Below, one piece after another: positions 12,701 through 33,253 of a stretch of DNA of 64,000 nucleotides. Source of the DNA: Vitrella brassicaformis (taxonomy: Eukaryota; Sar; Vitrellaceae); assembly GCA_001179505.1 (NCBI GenBank), contig CDMY01000436.1, forward strand, positions 212,680-276,679. Reading direction: 5' to 3'. Position 1 is the stretch's first letter. Each line of letters opens with the position of its first letter. A program made the translations under genes and the position numbers. The notes beneath the pieces were generated by a model, which worked only from the letters and a program-made list of their open reading frames with translations, was not told where the DNA came from and searched no databases.

Positions 12701-14617
12701 GTGAGGAGCTTGCTTGAATGAGGGATAAGGGATGAGGGAAGGCAAGGCAAGGAAGCTAGCTCCCGCACGCGCGCACCGATCAAAAAGAAGGATGAGGGAC
12801 ACAGAGAGAGAGGAGGGAGGGCAGCCAGCCAGCCGTTCAAAGTGAGCGTAGGTTAGATAGGGTGAGTGAGTGACTTAGACAGTGATTGAGCACCATTCCG
12901 CGTGTTGTGCTTAATTAAACCACACGCACCAAGGAACACACCAAGTCCTGCCAGGCCATCAATCAACCATGGAGCTGTCAATCTATCCATCCATCGATCC
13001 ATTCATCCATCCATGCATTCATCCATCAGCCAAGCCAAGCCATGTGTGCACATGGGCGAGCCAGTCGAGTCGGTCGAGCTGTCCCAGGGGATAAATATAG
13101 GCAGACAGACAGACGGTACCATCACCAGTACCATCACCGACCGAAGGCGTTGAAAAAACCGCTGCCTCGTCTGTCTCTTGTCTCTGTCTCTCTGTCTCTC
13201 TCTCTGCGAGTGTGCGTCTGTGTGTGAGGCATCCAGAAACACCATACGAGGAGGGAAGAAGAAACTCTGCAAGAGCAGCCTGCCTGGCCGGCACTCGTGC
13301 ACGAGAAAAAGCGGCAAGGCAGCAGCGAAGAAGCGATAGTGGAGAGAATAGTGTGTAAAAGAGAGTGAGTGTGTCGTGTGTGCGCGATAATGAGCCGATG
13401 GTATCCACAGTGCGGTGTGTGAGGTGAGCGATGGGTGCACATCCAATCCAGCCGCAGCAGCATCACATGCACCCCACGCCACGCAAGACAAGGCAAGACA
13501 CCGGTGCCCCCCCACCCCATGTCCCCCCACCCCATCCCATCCCGCCAATGACGATAAAAGTAGGTGGGAGGCTCAGCACACCACACCACACCACACACCG
13601 ACAAACCAACCAACAAACGAAATAGCAAACAGCCCCAACGGTCGATCCAACGACAACCATCCATCCATCCCTCCATTTCAGGCAGCAGCCAGCCAGTGAC
13701 AGACCCGAAAGGAACACACGTGATAACGAACGTGACGGTGAGGGTGCGATAGATGCGCTGCGGGTGGGCAAGAGAAAACCACCTAACCTACATATACAGA
13801 ATGGTATGTGATGAGCGTGTGCATTCGGGCGTCCGTCCATCCATCCATCCATCGATCCGTCAACCTCTCCGTCGGTGAGCAGCAAAACAACCGCGTGACG
13901 TGACGTGACGATACACACGTAGGTACGTGCATATGTGATATTTATTTACAGAATAATATAGCGGGAAAGGCAACGGGTCAGTCAGTCAGTCACGGCACGC
14001 GAGAGGGAGGGAACCTTAGGTCCGCCTGCCTGCCTGCCTCTGCGTATGAGGGCGTAGAGATGAGAAATAAGAGAGACGAGACAACGAGACGACATGAGAC
14101 GAGAAAAAGGAAAGAAAAAGGGAGAGAATTGTGTATACACACGCAACGCAACGCAACGCAACGTGACAGCCAGTGAGCGCTAGTAGTGTGTTCTTTCTGC
14201 TCTGCTCCAGAGTGTGTGTATGTTTGTCATGTTCACCAAAAGAAACAGATGACAGACAATACAGCGACCCACAAAAAAAAGCCGTAGACAGACAGGTGTC
14301 AACAAGTTCTTGATGAGAACGTTTTCGGTCGTGACACTACAACATCAGGTGCGAAAACACGTTCAACGAGCCCCCATCCCCCCCGGACTCTCACACCACA
14401 CCACAGCACACCAAGGCACATGACAGCAGCCTCTTCCCTCCCTCGTGTGCGCCATCCCTCCCATCCCCCACCCATTCAGCGAGCTAACAATCTACCAGGC
14501 AGGCAGTCAGGCACTAGTTGATCAAAGTGCCTGCCCTCAAGCACACGGCCACCCAGCCATGCCATCCAGGAATCAATCACACCAGCACTCAATGCCTCCA
14601 TCGATCAGACCTCACCC

Positions 14618-17683
<3,066 letters not shown>

Positions 17684-18306
17684 CTACTGTCGGTCGGTCG
17701 CTCGGTCGGTCAGCGGTCAGCAGGCGGGGCGGGTGTGGGTGGGAAAGGTGTGGTTGGCGAGCACAGCGCAGCGCAGCGGGGAGGTCCGAGGGCGAGAGAG
17801 CGAGATGGGGTGGACAGAGCAGAGCAGGTCAGTCGCGGCAAGCCGGTCAGTCAGTCACCAAAAATGAGAGAGAGACACACGGGAGGGAGGGAGCCGCCTC
17901 GCCTCGCCTCAGCGCCAAGCCGGCAAGTCGACAAACCGCCACAGCACCAGCGTCTTAAGAGCCACGCGCGCTGTCACCGGGTGGACGACTGAGAGTGGGA
18001 AGGACTGACAGGCCGTTGTCGTCGCACCAGAGATCCCGGTCGGTGGCTGCTACACGTGGCGGGTCATCTCGTCTTGGGCGTGTCGGCGAGTGAGAGATTG
18101 GGAACCCGACAGCCGGAAACCTCACGGCGCGAGAAAACCTTAGGGCGGCGTTAGAGGCCGAAATAACGCGAAACAAATGTGAAGCTCGCATCTCCCCGTC
18201 GTCCACAGCAAAAGGACTCCCACAGATCCCTGGAGAACCAACGACCGCCACAGCTGCAGAGGATCGGTCGGAACAGAGGCTTAAGAAGGCCTCCGGCAAG
18301 CCAAGA
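17684..18306. promoter_or_regulatory. Intergenic region between divergent kinase and TerD genes
   Basis: About 620 bp lie between the kinase start (minus) and the TerD start (plus). The kinase-proximal half carries GGTCGGTC and GAGAGAG repeats. A 128-codon antisense frame (17955-18341) overlaps it but lacks protein-like features, so the region is treated as shared 5' sequence. Confidence 0.45.
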
Positions 18307-20723
18307 ATGAGGCCTCCGGCGTATGACGATGAAACCCACAAGGGCAGCGTGCTTCAGAAGACAGCGGACTTCCCGCTGCAAGGGGTGGGTCGTGTCGCAT
18401 TCTGGTGAGAAGGGAAGTGGGAATGAGGTATCAATTATGATATCAGTGGATGGACGGACTCGGGGCGTTTGTTGCTTGTTTCAAAGCTTGTCCTGGGACT
18501 TTGGCGGCTCGGCGGTTGATGCAGACGTGCAGGCCCTGGCCGTCGATAACAGGGGAAGGATCACAGGTGCGCACACAGCTGACGTGACACCATGCGATGG
18601 ACTGATGGCATTGATTGAACGGTTCTGTCTGTCTGTCCGTCTGTCTGTGTGGCGCCATGCCATCCGTGCATCACAGATGCGTGTTACTACAACAAGTAAG
18701 TACGCTGGCTGCCTGAGATGGATGGATGTGACTCTGTCTGTCTGTCTGTCTGTCTGACACAGCTTGAAGGCGCTCGGCAAGGCGCTCACGCACAGCGGCG
18801 ATTCGCTCGACGGCAAGGAGGAAGGCGTTGACGAGAAGGTAGTGTTACCGTTTCACGTCGACGTGTGAAAAAATGCTGCGCGTTGCGTTGAGGTTAGTTG
18901 CTGTCGTCCTGCTTGTTGTTGATTGTGCAGGTGGCGGTGAATGTGTCTCGTTTGGGTCAGGAGATCGAGCTGATCATCATCCTCGTGTGCTGCTACAGCG
19001 GCGGAAGCCTTGGCAACCTCGTCGAGGGCATCTTGCGTGTCGCGGACGATGAGTCCAAATGCACCCTTGCACAGGTGTGTCTGGCTGGCTGTGGGTGTTT
19101 TGGCGCGTGTGGATGCCTGCCTCTTTGTCCATGTCATGTGGTTGCAGTTTGTGCTTCGCGAGAAGGGCCAGGCGACGGCCAACATTCTGTGTGCCATGTT
19201 CCGCCACGGCGGCTCCTGGAGCGTCCGCACCATCGACCATGTGAGCATTCGCGAAGGAAGGAAGCACATGCGCAAGAGCATGCCGCTTGGCTGTTGTGTC
19301 TGTCGGGTGGGTGTCCTTGTGATAAATATCAATCATCACATCAATCAGGCGCTTGCTGACGGGCAGAGGCATTTTATGGACTGCCTGGAGTCCATCCAGA
19401 CCCACATACGGTCCTTCATCCCGTCCGCACCGACCAGGCAGAAGCTGGCCTTCAGCATGAGGAAAGGTGAGGTGCGGCCGTGTGTGTGGGGTGGTGGTGG
19501 TGGTGGTGCTCATTCGGTCTGTCGTTCGTTCAGGTGGCATTTTCGACTTCGGCTCTCAGCAAGACCTCATCGTGTGTGGCCTGGGATGGTGCGCATCGCA
19601 AAACAAGACAGACAGCCGACTGATATGATCGATCACATACACCCTACCCTACACCCCATGCGTACCTACGTGCATTCGCTCACCCATGCGCTGCGCTTGC
19701 TGGTGCGGTGCAGGGACGTGTCAATGGGCCAGGTCGACCTTGATGCATCATGCTGCCTGCTCGACCAAAACAACAACTTCGTCGAAGCGGTCTTCTTTGG
19801 GTCAGTCAAGAGCACCGACACACACAAACACACACACACACACACACAGAAGGCGCGGGAGAATTCTTGGTGTTGGCCCTCTTGTTCTTTGTGTGTGTGC
19901 AGGAACCTGAAGAGTAAGGAGCATGGCGTGCAGCACAGCGGTGACAACTTAACGGGAGAGGGGGAGGGCGACGACGAGCAGGTCACCGTCCACCTATCGC
20001 AGATCGGAGAGAGGGTAATAAGCAAGCTAAGCGAGAGAAGAAGGCCGGGTGGGATCGATGGACGGATGGATAACCGGTGTGTGTTGTCCTTCCTGCTCGC
20101 TGTCTTCCTTCCTTCCTTCCTTCGTGTCTGTCTCACTCCCACCTCCCTCACGTCTACTACTCAGATCAAGTGCCTGTACTTCTGCATCCACATCTACACA
20201 CCCAACAAGACCTTCATGGTAGGTAGGTACCACAGGGGGCCCACACACACACCACTCACCAGTGTGTATCACCATCCTCCCCCACACCCACACACCATCC
20301 CTGTGTGTGTTTCCCTCCCCCCTTCCCGCCCCACCCACCCACCCACCCACAGCAAGTGGCCAACCCCTACTGTCGCGTGTGTGACGGGTCGACTGGCGAG
20401 GAGTGGTGTCGCTACCAACTCAGGGAGGCCGGGCCGTCCAGTGGGCTCATCATCGCCAGGCTGCAGAGGGACCCATCAGGCCGCTGGGGATTCGGTGCTC
20501 TCGGGGTGCCTTCGAACGGTATGGGATGAGACAATGGTGCGTGAGAGGACGCATCGGTGCGTTCGTGTGTGTGGTTTGGTCCACAGGTCGGTTGTACAAG
20601 GACTCGGTGCCCGACATGCAGCGGCTGAATAGCGTGGCGACCAACACGCTCCTGGAGCACCAGCAAAGCATGGTCAGCCAGCAGCCCGACCACTCTCTCC
20701 CCATCCCTTCCTGAATGTGTGTT

Positions 20724-20770
<47 letters not shown>

Positions 20771-20908
20771 AATCAGCTGGGTGTCCCTCCCCCGCAGGTG
20801 ATAGCAGTGACGACCACGACCGGACCGGCCGCCGCACCGGCCCCCTACCCCGTGCAGACGCCCGCACCCCCACCACCCAAACAGAACAAATGCTGCACCA
20901 TACTGTGA
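18307..20908 (+). CDS. Tandem TerD-domain protein with C-terminal CaaX motif
   Basis: Fourteen exons (18307-18404, 18487-18566, 18677-18695, 18763-18838, 18931-19074, 19148-19240, 19349-19466, 19534-19588, 19714-19800, 19903-20014, 20165-20218, 20353-20518, 20587-20672, 20798-20908) sum to 432 residues. Two TerD-like domains follow one another. The first has LSWDFGGSAVDADVQALAVD and HSGDSLDGKEEGVDE; the second has LGWD, VDLDASCCLLD and HSGDNLTGEGEGDDE. The DxDxS and HSGDxxxG acidic loops are the calcium-binding signature of the bacterial tellurite-resistance/stress TerD family. The protein ends KQNKCCTIL: a CaaX box (CTIL) whose final Leu predicts geranylgeranylation, with an adjacent Cys that could be palmitoylated. 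It is therefore probably a calcium-responsive, membrane-tethered protein. Exon 3 is only 19 nt. Its substrate and role are unknown. Confidence 0.9.
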
Positions 20909-21440
20909 TTGATTGAGGTGTGGGCGGGCTTAGCTATATTAGTGACAGCGGTTTGGTATCTATTCTATCGCACACACAACACTAGCGATGGATGGATGGA
21001 TGGACAATCCACATGTAACTACTGCAGACTCACGTGGGTGAGTGAATGTATAGAAAGGGCACGTACGGCTGACTGTTGTTTGTAAAGGGAGGGAGGGAGG
21101 GACGGATGGATGGACGGGCGGTGGGTGCGGTGTGGTGCCGTGTGTGTGGTGTCTGTCTGTATAAAATGAGAGCGGAGCGGCATATATCTGCACTGTTAAT
21201 GCATGTGTTTGTGTGACTTTCCCACGCGAGTTGACTTTGCACGGATGGATCTACAAGTAGCTTTGCTCACTGACGCGGCAGGGGAGAACACCCACCCCTC
21301 ACACTGACAACTCCCAGGCCAGGATCGCCCAAAAATCCGGGCCGCCATTATTATACCGGTTCTCGCGACGTCGGTCCCTGATTGTTTTGGCTGGTGATGT
21401 TTCATAGCTTAGCCTAGATCTCTTGCCCTCCCAGGCAGCC
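20909..21440. other. Intergenic, no gene seen
   Basis: This holds the 3' flank of the TerD gene and the 5' flank of MCM6. GGATGGATGGAT and GGGAGGGAGG repeats occupy 20990-21130. No open frame of interest. Confidence 0.5.
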
Positions 21441-27056
<5,616 letters not shown>

Positions 27057-28053
27057 ATAGAACAGGTGTGGCTGTCTGTCTGTCGACGGGGGGCGGTTTG
27101 AGTGGGGCAGTAGAGGGAGGCGAGGTGGGTACCCAGGGTGGGTGGAGTGGAGCGGAGCGGGGTAGGCTAATTTGTGTCCGTCCATGTTAATGTGGACGTG
27201 ACAGACACAGATGTTTGGACATACAATGGCTCCATGACGTGTGCGTCAAATCCATTCATTGCGGCATGGCATGCATCCGAACGAACGAACGAACAGCCCA
27301 ACAAGCAGAGAGACAGAGACCTCCTTGCTGTTGCCCATCATTCTTCGGAATCCTTGCGCTGATATGTGGACGAGACGAGACACAGCCGAGCGAATACATA
27401 AAAAATGTATGTAGCAGCCAGCGATCGACTGATTGATTCATCGCCACATCACCCACGGCCATGAATGGAGATGCATTGCACGACGCATCGGCTCATGTGG
27501 GGCGAGTCGGCTCACAGCGACTATGTGGCTCTGCCGCCGAGGCTTTCCTGAGAGCCGCAGGCAGGTGCACATGCTGTCGCTGCAGCCATGCCCGGCTAAT
27601 AATGAAGTCGTGTGAGACACGATAGGTATAGATAGCACTTAGAGAGACAGCCACAGGCCACACGGGTCTGTCTGCATCTGGCTTAACGCCACAAGAAGCT
27701 CACGCACTTGATGTACCACTTAGCACACCCTTCCCACAGATATGCACACGCACACAGATCATCTCATGATGCACACAGCACAGACACCCAAAGTCGCATC
27801 GCTGTCCATCCGTCCATCCGTCCATCCATCCATCCATCCATCCATCCGTCGACACGCAAAGCTAGCCAAGAATGAATGAATGAATGCAGCCAAAATCTTC
27901 GCTCCTCAGAAGTGCACATAGACAGACAGACAGACAGGTACTCGATTGACAGAACAATGCCTCTCTGGTCCCGTGTTCCATCTCCTCCCTGTCTCTGGCG
28001 ACAGGCCTCCTCACTGGTCGGCGCGCATCACACCTGCTCATCATCCGTCATAA
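27057..28053. other. Convergent intergenic region, no gene seen
   Basis: Downstream of both MCM6 (plus) and the epimerase (minus), so it holds two 3' ends. It has TCCATCCATCCG repeats near 27810-27850 and GACAGACAGACAG near 27920. No coding signal. Confidence 0.5.
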
Positions 28054-29261
28054 TCATGATCTGGCTCTGGGCAATGTCCTGACGTCGACGCGCATGGATG
28101 CCCGCCACTCGTCTAGTGGCGGCACGGTGACTTTGGACGAGGCGGCGGCGTTCTCGACACACAGAAAGTCGTCAAACCCCATGCTCTCGTCGCCGTACGG
28201 CGACCACAAGACGACATCCTCAAAGCCCGTGGGACTCTTGACGCTCAGCATCCTGCACACACACACACACACACACGTGCGTTACGCATCTTTTCTCTCA
28301 TTCCTCGATTGGCGTGCAGCGCGTGCTGTGCGATGTGTGTGTGTGTGTACCTTACCTGTTGTATCCGGTGTCCTTGATGACCACCTCGCCGGGCAGGTTG
28401 CAGTACATCTTGTCGGTGGGCTCGGTGATCCGCAGCACGTACTCGTCCTCCGTCCCCTCCACATGGGGACTCTGCTGACGGTCGATCACACGCGCCCCCT
28501 TGAACGCACCCACCACCTCCACATTCGCCAGCGAAGACACGTTCCAGTACGAGTGAAGCGCAGCAGTGAACTCCATGTGGGCCGTGTGGTCGAGGTTCCT
28601 CACACGCAGGTCGGTCGACAGAGCCACGTCACGCAGCGTGACAGTGTACTCGAGAGAGAACGACTTGTCCCAGATCTTGCGGGTCTCGTCGTTGTCTGTC
28701 AGCTCCAGCGTCACGTACGCATTGCGAGTGAACTCGTCAGACAGCTCCTTGATGCGCCACTCCATGTTGCGTGCAAAGCCGTGCTGCGGCAGCTCGCCGG
28801 GGCCGAACTGGGGAAAGCAATGAGGAATGCCACCTGCACAGAAACAAACAGGTGAGCACAGCACACCAGCATCTCGCCCCCCGCTTCTCTGGTGATGGAT
28901 GGCCGTGGTCACCTGAGATGGCCTTTGAGCCATCCATCTTTGCATCCTTCCTGACGGCGATAACCTCCTCGCCATCAAACGTCCTGAAGCTCGTCAGCGT
29001 CGCACCAAATGGGTAGACGGTTGCCTCAGAGCCACTGGGATGCTTCAGCAGTACCCTTTTGAGAGCCTGGTCATCAAGCACTTCCACCGATGAGAGCGCG
29101 GCTTTCGGCACCCATCTCCTGCGGCCGCCGACGTAGTCGCTGCCCTTCTTGCCGAATGGGCCACGGAGAAACGAAGGGATCTGGAAGCCGACGCATGAAT
29201 GAAAGGCTGATGCGATGAGCTGCATGGCCAGCAGCAAGATGAGTGGCGTGCCGCGCGTCAT
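28054..29261 (-). CDS. Glucose-6-phosphate 1-epimerase (hexose-6-phosphate mutarotase), probably plastid-targeted
   Basis: Three exons (29261-28913, 28833-28356, 28252-28054) give 341 residues. The aldose-1-epimerase-like fold is shown by GGIPHCFPQFGPGELPQHGF with the catalytic-type His, then YTVTLRDVALSTDLRVRN and HSYWNVSSLANVEVVGAFKG. The YeaD-type family interconverts alpha and beta anomers of glucose-6-phosphate. The chosen start (29261) gives a hydrophobic signal-like stretch (PLILLLAMQLIASAFHS) followed by a basic Ser/Gly/Arg-rich region ending near VPKAALSS. That is the layout of a bipartite complex-plastid leader, and ASAF resembles the cleavage motif of red-lineage plastids. The frame is open upstream to 29432, but a start there would bury the leader. 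It diverges from the gene at 29431. Confidence 0.9.
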
Positions 29262-29430
29262 GATGGTCTTCAGATCTTCAACTGTCCCAGCGCATGGACA
29301 CCAACGGACAATCTTCGCGACAATCTTACCATTCTTCATAAGCTCGCAAATGTTCGAGCTCGCACTCTTCCCCCCAAAAGCGACAGGTGTCTCGTCAAAC
29401 CCATGACCGACCGACCGAAAAAGCTGCATC
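29262..29430. promoter_or_regulatory. Short shared 5' region between divergent genes
   Basis: The epimerase (minus) and the small Lys/Ala-rich protein (plus) have start codons 169 bp apart, so they share a promoter region. The epimerase frame remains open across it, which leaves a longer N-terminus possible. Confidence 0.4.
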
Positions 29431-30238
29431 ATGTCTGAGGAGTCGTCATCACTCGATCAACAAAGCGGCGGGAAGCCGAATCGTGAAGCCCAGCACAACT
29501 CATCTGCAGCAGCAGAGAGCAGCAGTCCGAAGAGGGCGGATGCGGTCAGGGGAGGGGCCAAGGGAGGGCTACCAAACGGTGAATCTGACCAGCACGCCCC
29601 TCACACCGACAGCAGGTGGGCAAACACCACAGAGATCATCCTGAGGGGCATTCATAATTGGTCGCTGTGTTGAGTGCCTTCAGTGATAATGGCGTCCCTC
29701 CCCACGGCGGCCGCAAGCGCACACATGCCGAAGCCGTCCAGTCAGAGGCCAGCAAGCCCACAGACGGCACGTCAGACCACCCTCCCCCGACCCTCCCCCC
29801 GGAGGCCGCACAGCCATCAGACTCATCCGCCGCTGACGCGCGCGACGGTCCGGTCGGCCTGAAGCGAGAGCAGTCAGCGGCAGATGCAGCCAGGAGCGCG
29901 TTTGCCGGCTTGAAGAAGCCTGCCGAGGAGGCGGGCAAGAGGAAGCGCCCGAGAAAGGACACGCCACCGCCACCGAAATTCGTTGAGGTGTTGAAGTCTG
30001 CGGGCATCTCGCTGCCCAGCATCGAGGTCAGCAGCAGCGAGGGAGGAAAGAACAGTCAGCATGGGGGCGCTGCTCATGCCTGTGTGCTGTGTGTGTGACA
30101 CTGCAGGAAGGCGGCGAGAATGAGGACGAGCAAGAGGGAGATGAGGAGGGCACCTCACAGCAACAAGGTCAACAAGATGCCGGAGAGGGGCGTGATGTCA
30201 GGGCGGAGGGTGCGGCTGCAAAGGCCCAGGAGGGATGA
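29431..30238 (+). CDS. Small disordered protein with nuclear-type basic cluster, unknown
   Basis: Three exons (29431-29615, 29684-30026, 30107-30238) join in frame to 219 residues. The protein is low in hydrophobics and rich in Ser, Ala, Pro, Glu and Lys. It has a bipartite basic cluster (GKRKRPRKD) followed by PPPPKFVEVLKSAGISLPSI, the only segment that looks ordered. The C-terminal exon is acidic and Gln-rich (NEDEQEGDEEGTSQQQGQQ). This composition suggests a nuclear factor or chromatin-associated adaptor, but no family is recognised. Confidence 0.7.
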
Positions 30239-30613
30239 CGGCCGTGTGACGTGCGTGGGTCATTGTGGGGTGGGTGCTGTCTGCCTGAACTTGCCTGATT
30301 TTTGCTACCTGCCTGCGCCAATGGACAGAGTGAGCCTTTTGCATGGTTGCATGAGCAGGAAGAGTGCATCAATGGCTGACTTTTTCGTCTCGAACCTCTG
30401 CTGCAATGGCCGATGTGCATCTCAAAAGAGTGAGCGGCATGCCGGGTTCGAGACCTTAGATGTCGATGGTTCTCTGGTAGGCACATGAACTAAGAATCAG
30501 TCCGTATCAAGATGCATGCACAATCAGCCTTGGGAAGTTTGAACGTCTTCAAGTGAGACTGGGGGCCGTCTGGGGCATGGGAGAGCGATTGCTCTTTCCC
30601 CTCTGTCGGTGAG
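30239..30613. other. Intergenic, no gene seen
   Basis: Lies between two plus-strand genes. It is unusually poor in microsatellites for this window. Short frames (for example 30169-30486 on the minus strand) have no recognisable features. The sequence near 30440 (GGGTTCGAGACC) recalls a tRNA T-arm, but no tRNA fold surrounds it. Confidence 0.4.
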
Positions 30614-33253
30614 ATGGAGGCCAAGGGCAGTGCCGCGAGGCGTTCGGCTGCTGCACAAGGCATTGAGCAGCTCGTCCGGGACCTACAAGCACAGGCATGG
30701 CACACACAAGGCACAGCGACAGGCAGCAGGATCTGGCACATTCAGTTTGTTTATGACGCCTTTCTTCGCTGCTGCAGATCTCAACGAGGCAGCAGACGGG
30801 CCCTCGACAGCTCGTAGAACAGGTACCCAGAGCAGCACTGACACCTGAGTGGCCTTCACCTGCCATTCCCCTGTAGACCTCATAGCCATCGTCGCTTGTG
30901 CTTCACGATGAGCTCTCTGCGGCCCTGACGGCAGCCAGGGGCCGCCTGGTGGGGGCCATGGACATCATGCGCACATCGCAACAGAGAGTAAGAGGCACAC
31001 CAAATAGATGCTGACACACAGACGGCACCTCGTTCTATCTGGTCAAGAGAGGCAACAAGCCAGCCATCCGTCAACCACCGGTAGGCCACACTCACACCAG
31101 CAGACGAGCGCTCTGCCTGGATCGATCCACTGCTGCCGGTGTGTGTGTGTGTGTGTGTGTGTCAGCCTGAGCATCTCATGGCAGCCGAGGAGCTTCGCCA
31201 CATCTTCAGCTATTCGCCGCCCTGGGAGCTCGGTCAGCAGCGCCTCAGCAAAGACATCATGGCCCACTCGCCGGCCCACTACACCCACCTCAGCATCAAC
31301 TGGGACGACCAGGCCACGCGGTCACTGTGGGAGAAGATGCCGGATAGTGCGGCTCGCCAGTGGGGCGAGAGGGCAGTGAACCTCAAGGAACTCCTGGTGC
31401 GCTTCCCGCGTGGCTTCTCCCGCTGGCGTCGGACGACTTGGAGATAGCTGGTGGAAGGGCACTCACACGGCCGTGCGGCACTCGCGAAGAAGGAGCGGCA
31501 GCAGGCAAGAGCGACCACAGCGGTGAAGGAGGGCGACGCGGGGAGTGAAGGTCACGTCGACCACGGCACCCTGCAGTCCCTCACATTCGAGGAGACTTAG
31601 AAGGCAACGACGGAAGAACTCCGTCAACTCTTTGCCAGCCATTCGGTTCCAGCCTCCGCTCTCTCCCCTTCCCCCATCGTCCTCCCTGCCATCACGGAGG
31701 TCACAGGCCTCGACTGTGACCTGGCGCAACACATCTCTGATCGCGGTTGGATCATGCAGTCGCTGCAGCGGTTGCAGTTCAAGGAGTTCGTTCGCCCGGA
31801 CGCGACCGCCCCCTTGTCATTCCTCAAGACAGCCGCCTCTCTGAAGGAGCTGGCTTTGCGTGCAGGCCCCCGTGAGGTCGCCGGGGCGCTGTCGGGCGTG
31901 CCACGGCCATGTGATGGCCAGAGAGGGCGCTTGGCACAGCTACGGTCGGTTGGCACACTCGTGCTGAGAGGAGACGACGCAGCACATATCAATCGACTGG
32001 CTGTATGCAGAGAACCGCATGGAGGCTTAGTGTTTGTCGATTGGTTGGTCCTTTCGTCTCTCAGGACATATTGGTTGCTCACGGCTGTAAGTCACTCTCG
32101 GTGATCAACGCCCACCTCCAAGGCCACACGGTCCTCTCGTCGCGCCTGTTCCCCCAACTCTCGGCCCTTGAGCGACTCCGCCGATCAGCTGGCAGCACAG
32201 CCAACATTCCCATCAACATTGCGGACGGTGGATCCGGCCTTCACCTCCAGCTTCCGCTCGCCCTGCCTTTTTTCCCCTCCCCATTCCTCACTGAAACCGT
32301 CAAGAATTTCGCCAGTAGGGCCGCGAGCGTCCAATGGGACATCGACGCAGCCCAGCTGCCCGCTCTCGACACGCCCACCGAGGACGAGAAGGCCCTTGTC
32401 AGCAGCCTCACATTCAGCAGGGCGCACGCCGTGTCAGTGCGGTGTACAGCGCTCCCTCCCAACACGCCCAGCCCCGACCCCGCCCTCCTCCGCCATCTGT
32501 CGCCTGATTCCTGCCCCCTCGCCCGTCAGCTGAGTGTTTTCGGCGGCAAGGGGTGTGTGGCTGCGGTCCACTTGGCCAAGGCAATGCCGCAGATGGACAT
32601 TTTGTGCGTGGAGGGAGTGTCGACGCCTGCTGAAGAGGAGATGCTGAGGGGGCTGCTAAAAGCGACGGGCACCGAGAGGAGTTTGTCGCGAGTGGAGGTG
32701 GGTATGGTTGGGCTGGGAGACGGCGGCCTGCAGTGGGGCGAGGAGAGGGAGAGGGACCTGCTGCCGAAGATCAGTCAGCTGGATGTGCGCGTTTTTGGTA
32801 AGGGAAACAGCTTCAGTACTGCGGGATAGACAGACCACGATATGAAGCAGCTGTATCCAGCGTGCTGGTTGTGTCGGGACTTACTTTTGCGCAGTGCCGA
32901 ATGCTGCTGCCGTGGATCTCCCTGGCACAATCGTCAGGAGTGTCGAGTCGCTGATCAAGCTGCAGGGCCTCAGATGTGTCACTTGGACACTGCGGGACGT
33001 CCCCAGTGCGCTAACGGACGGCTTATGCGCAGCGTTGCTGCAGGAGGTCGCCAGCCGATTGGCTGGCGGCGGCCTGTTGGGTGGTTTCCACATCGACGCT
33101 GTGGCGGGACATGGCCTAGTGACAGTGACGGCCGAGAAAACAGGTGGGCGATCTGTGGGCGCTGCAGGGGTCACTGGATGGATGTGCTTCCCGTCCCTTT
33201 TAATGATTGCGTGCGGCCGGGTGCTTTATACAGTGCTGAGACAGACATTTTGA
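30614..33253 (+). CDS. Unknown protein, paralogue family copy 1
   Basis: Proposed exons: 30614-30694, 30778-30822, 30886-30987, 31048-31080, 31166-31375, 31448-32002, 32065-32797, 32895-33253. The first intron would start with GC. The N-terminus (GIEQLVRDLQAQ...LHDELSAALTAARGRLVGAM) looks helical. The core contains leucine-rich stretches (LKTAASLKELALRAG, LRSVGTLVLRGDDAAHINRL) that resemble irregular leucine-rich repeats, but I recognise no named domain. Two in-frame TAG codons occur. The one at 31445-31447 is shared with copy 2 and coincides with the 3' end of a possible 72-bp intron (31376-31447). The one at 31598-31600 is private and could end a 78-bp intron (31523-31600, GTGAAG donor). 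If neither intron is real, this copy is a pseudogene. Confidence 0.6.

Larger units (their letters stand above)
5020..14617. other. 9.6 kb repeat-rich gene-poor stretch
   Basis: No exon with domain-like coding was found in either strand. The interval is packed with short tandem repeats: GCATA pentamers near 5309-5336, TAGCG/TAGCC near 5449-5485, TG runs near 6615-6660 and 9027-9050, CATACACA octamers near 7935-8012, CCATT pentamers near 9743-9769, GCAG near 10876-10912, CAACG near 14138-14163, and many GGAT, GACA and GTCT tetramers. The plus strand tends to be TG-rich up to about 9060 and CA/ACAG-rich afterwards. The first part may include the 3' end of the CCCH transcript, and the last part the 3' end of the kinase transcript. 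Long frames here (such as 10089-10820) read as TDRQTDR or HTHTHT text and are not believable genes. Confidence 0.65.

Noticed and set aside
17955-18341. 128-codon minus-strand frame between kinase and TerD genes
   Set aside because: No family features, and it overlaps the first TerD exon, whose splice phase fits exactly.
18307-20908. TerD gene as a recent bacterial acquisition
   Set aside because: Fourteen introns, TG-rich intron bodies and a CaaX end show it is long established in the eukaryotic genome; ancient transfer cannot be judged here.
30440-30455. GGGTTCGAGACC resembling a tRNA T-arm
   Set aside because: No matching acceptor, D-arm or anticodon arm could be found at the expected distances.
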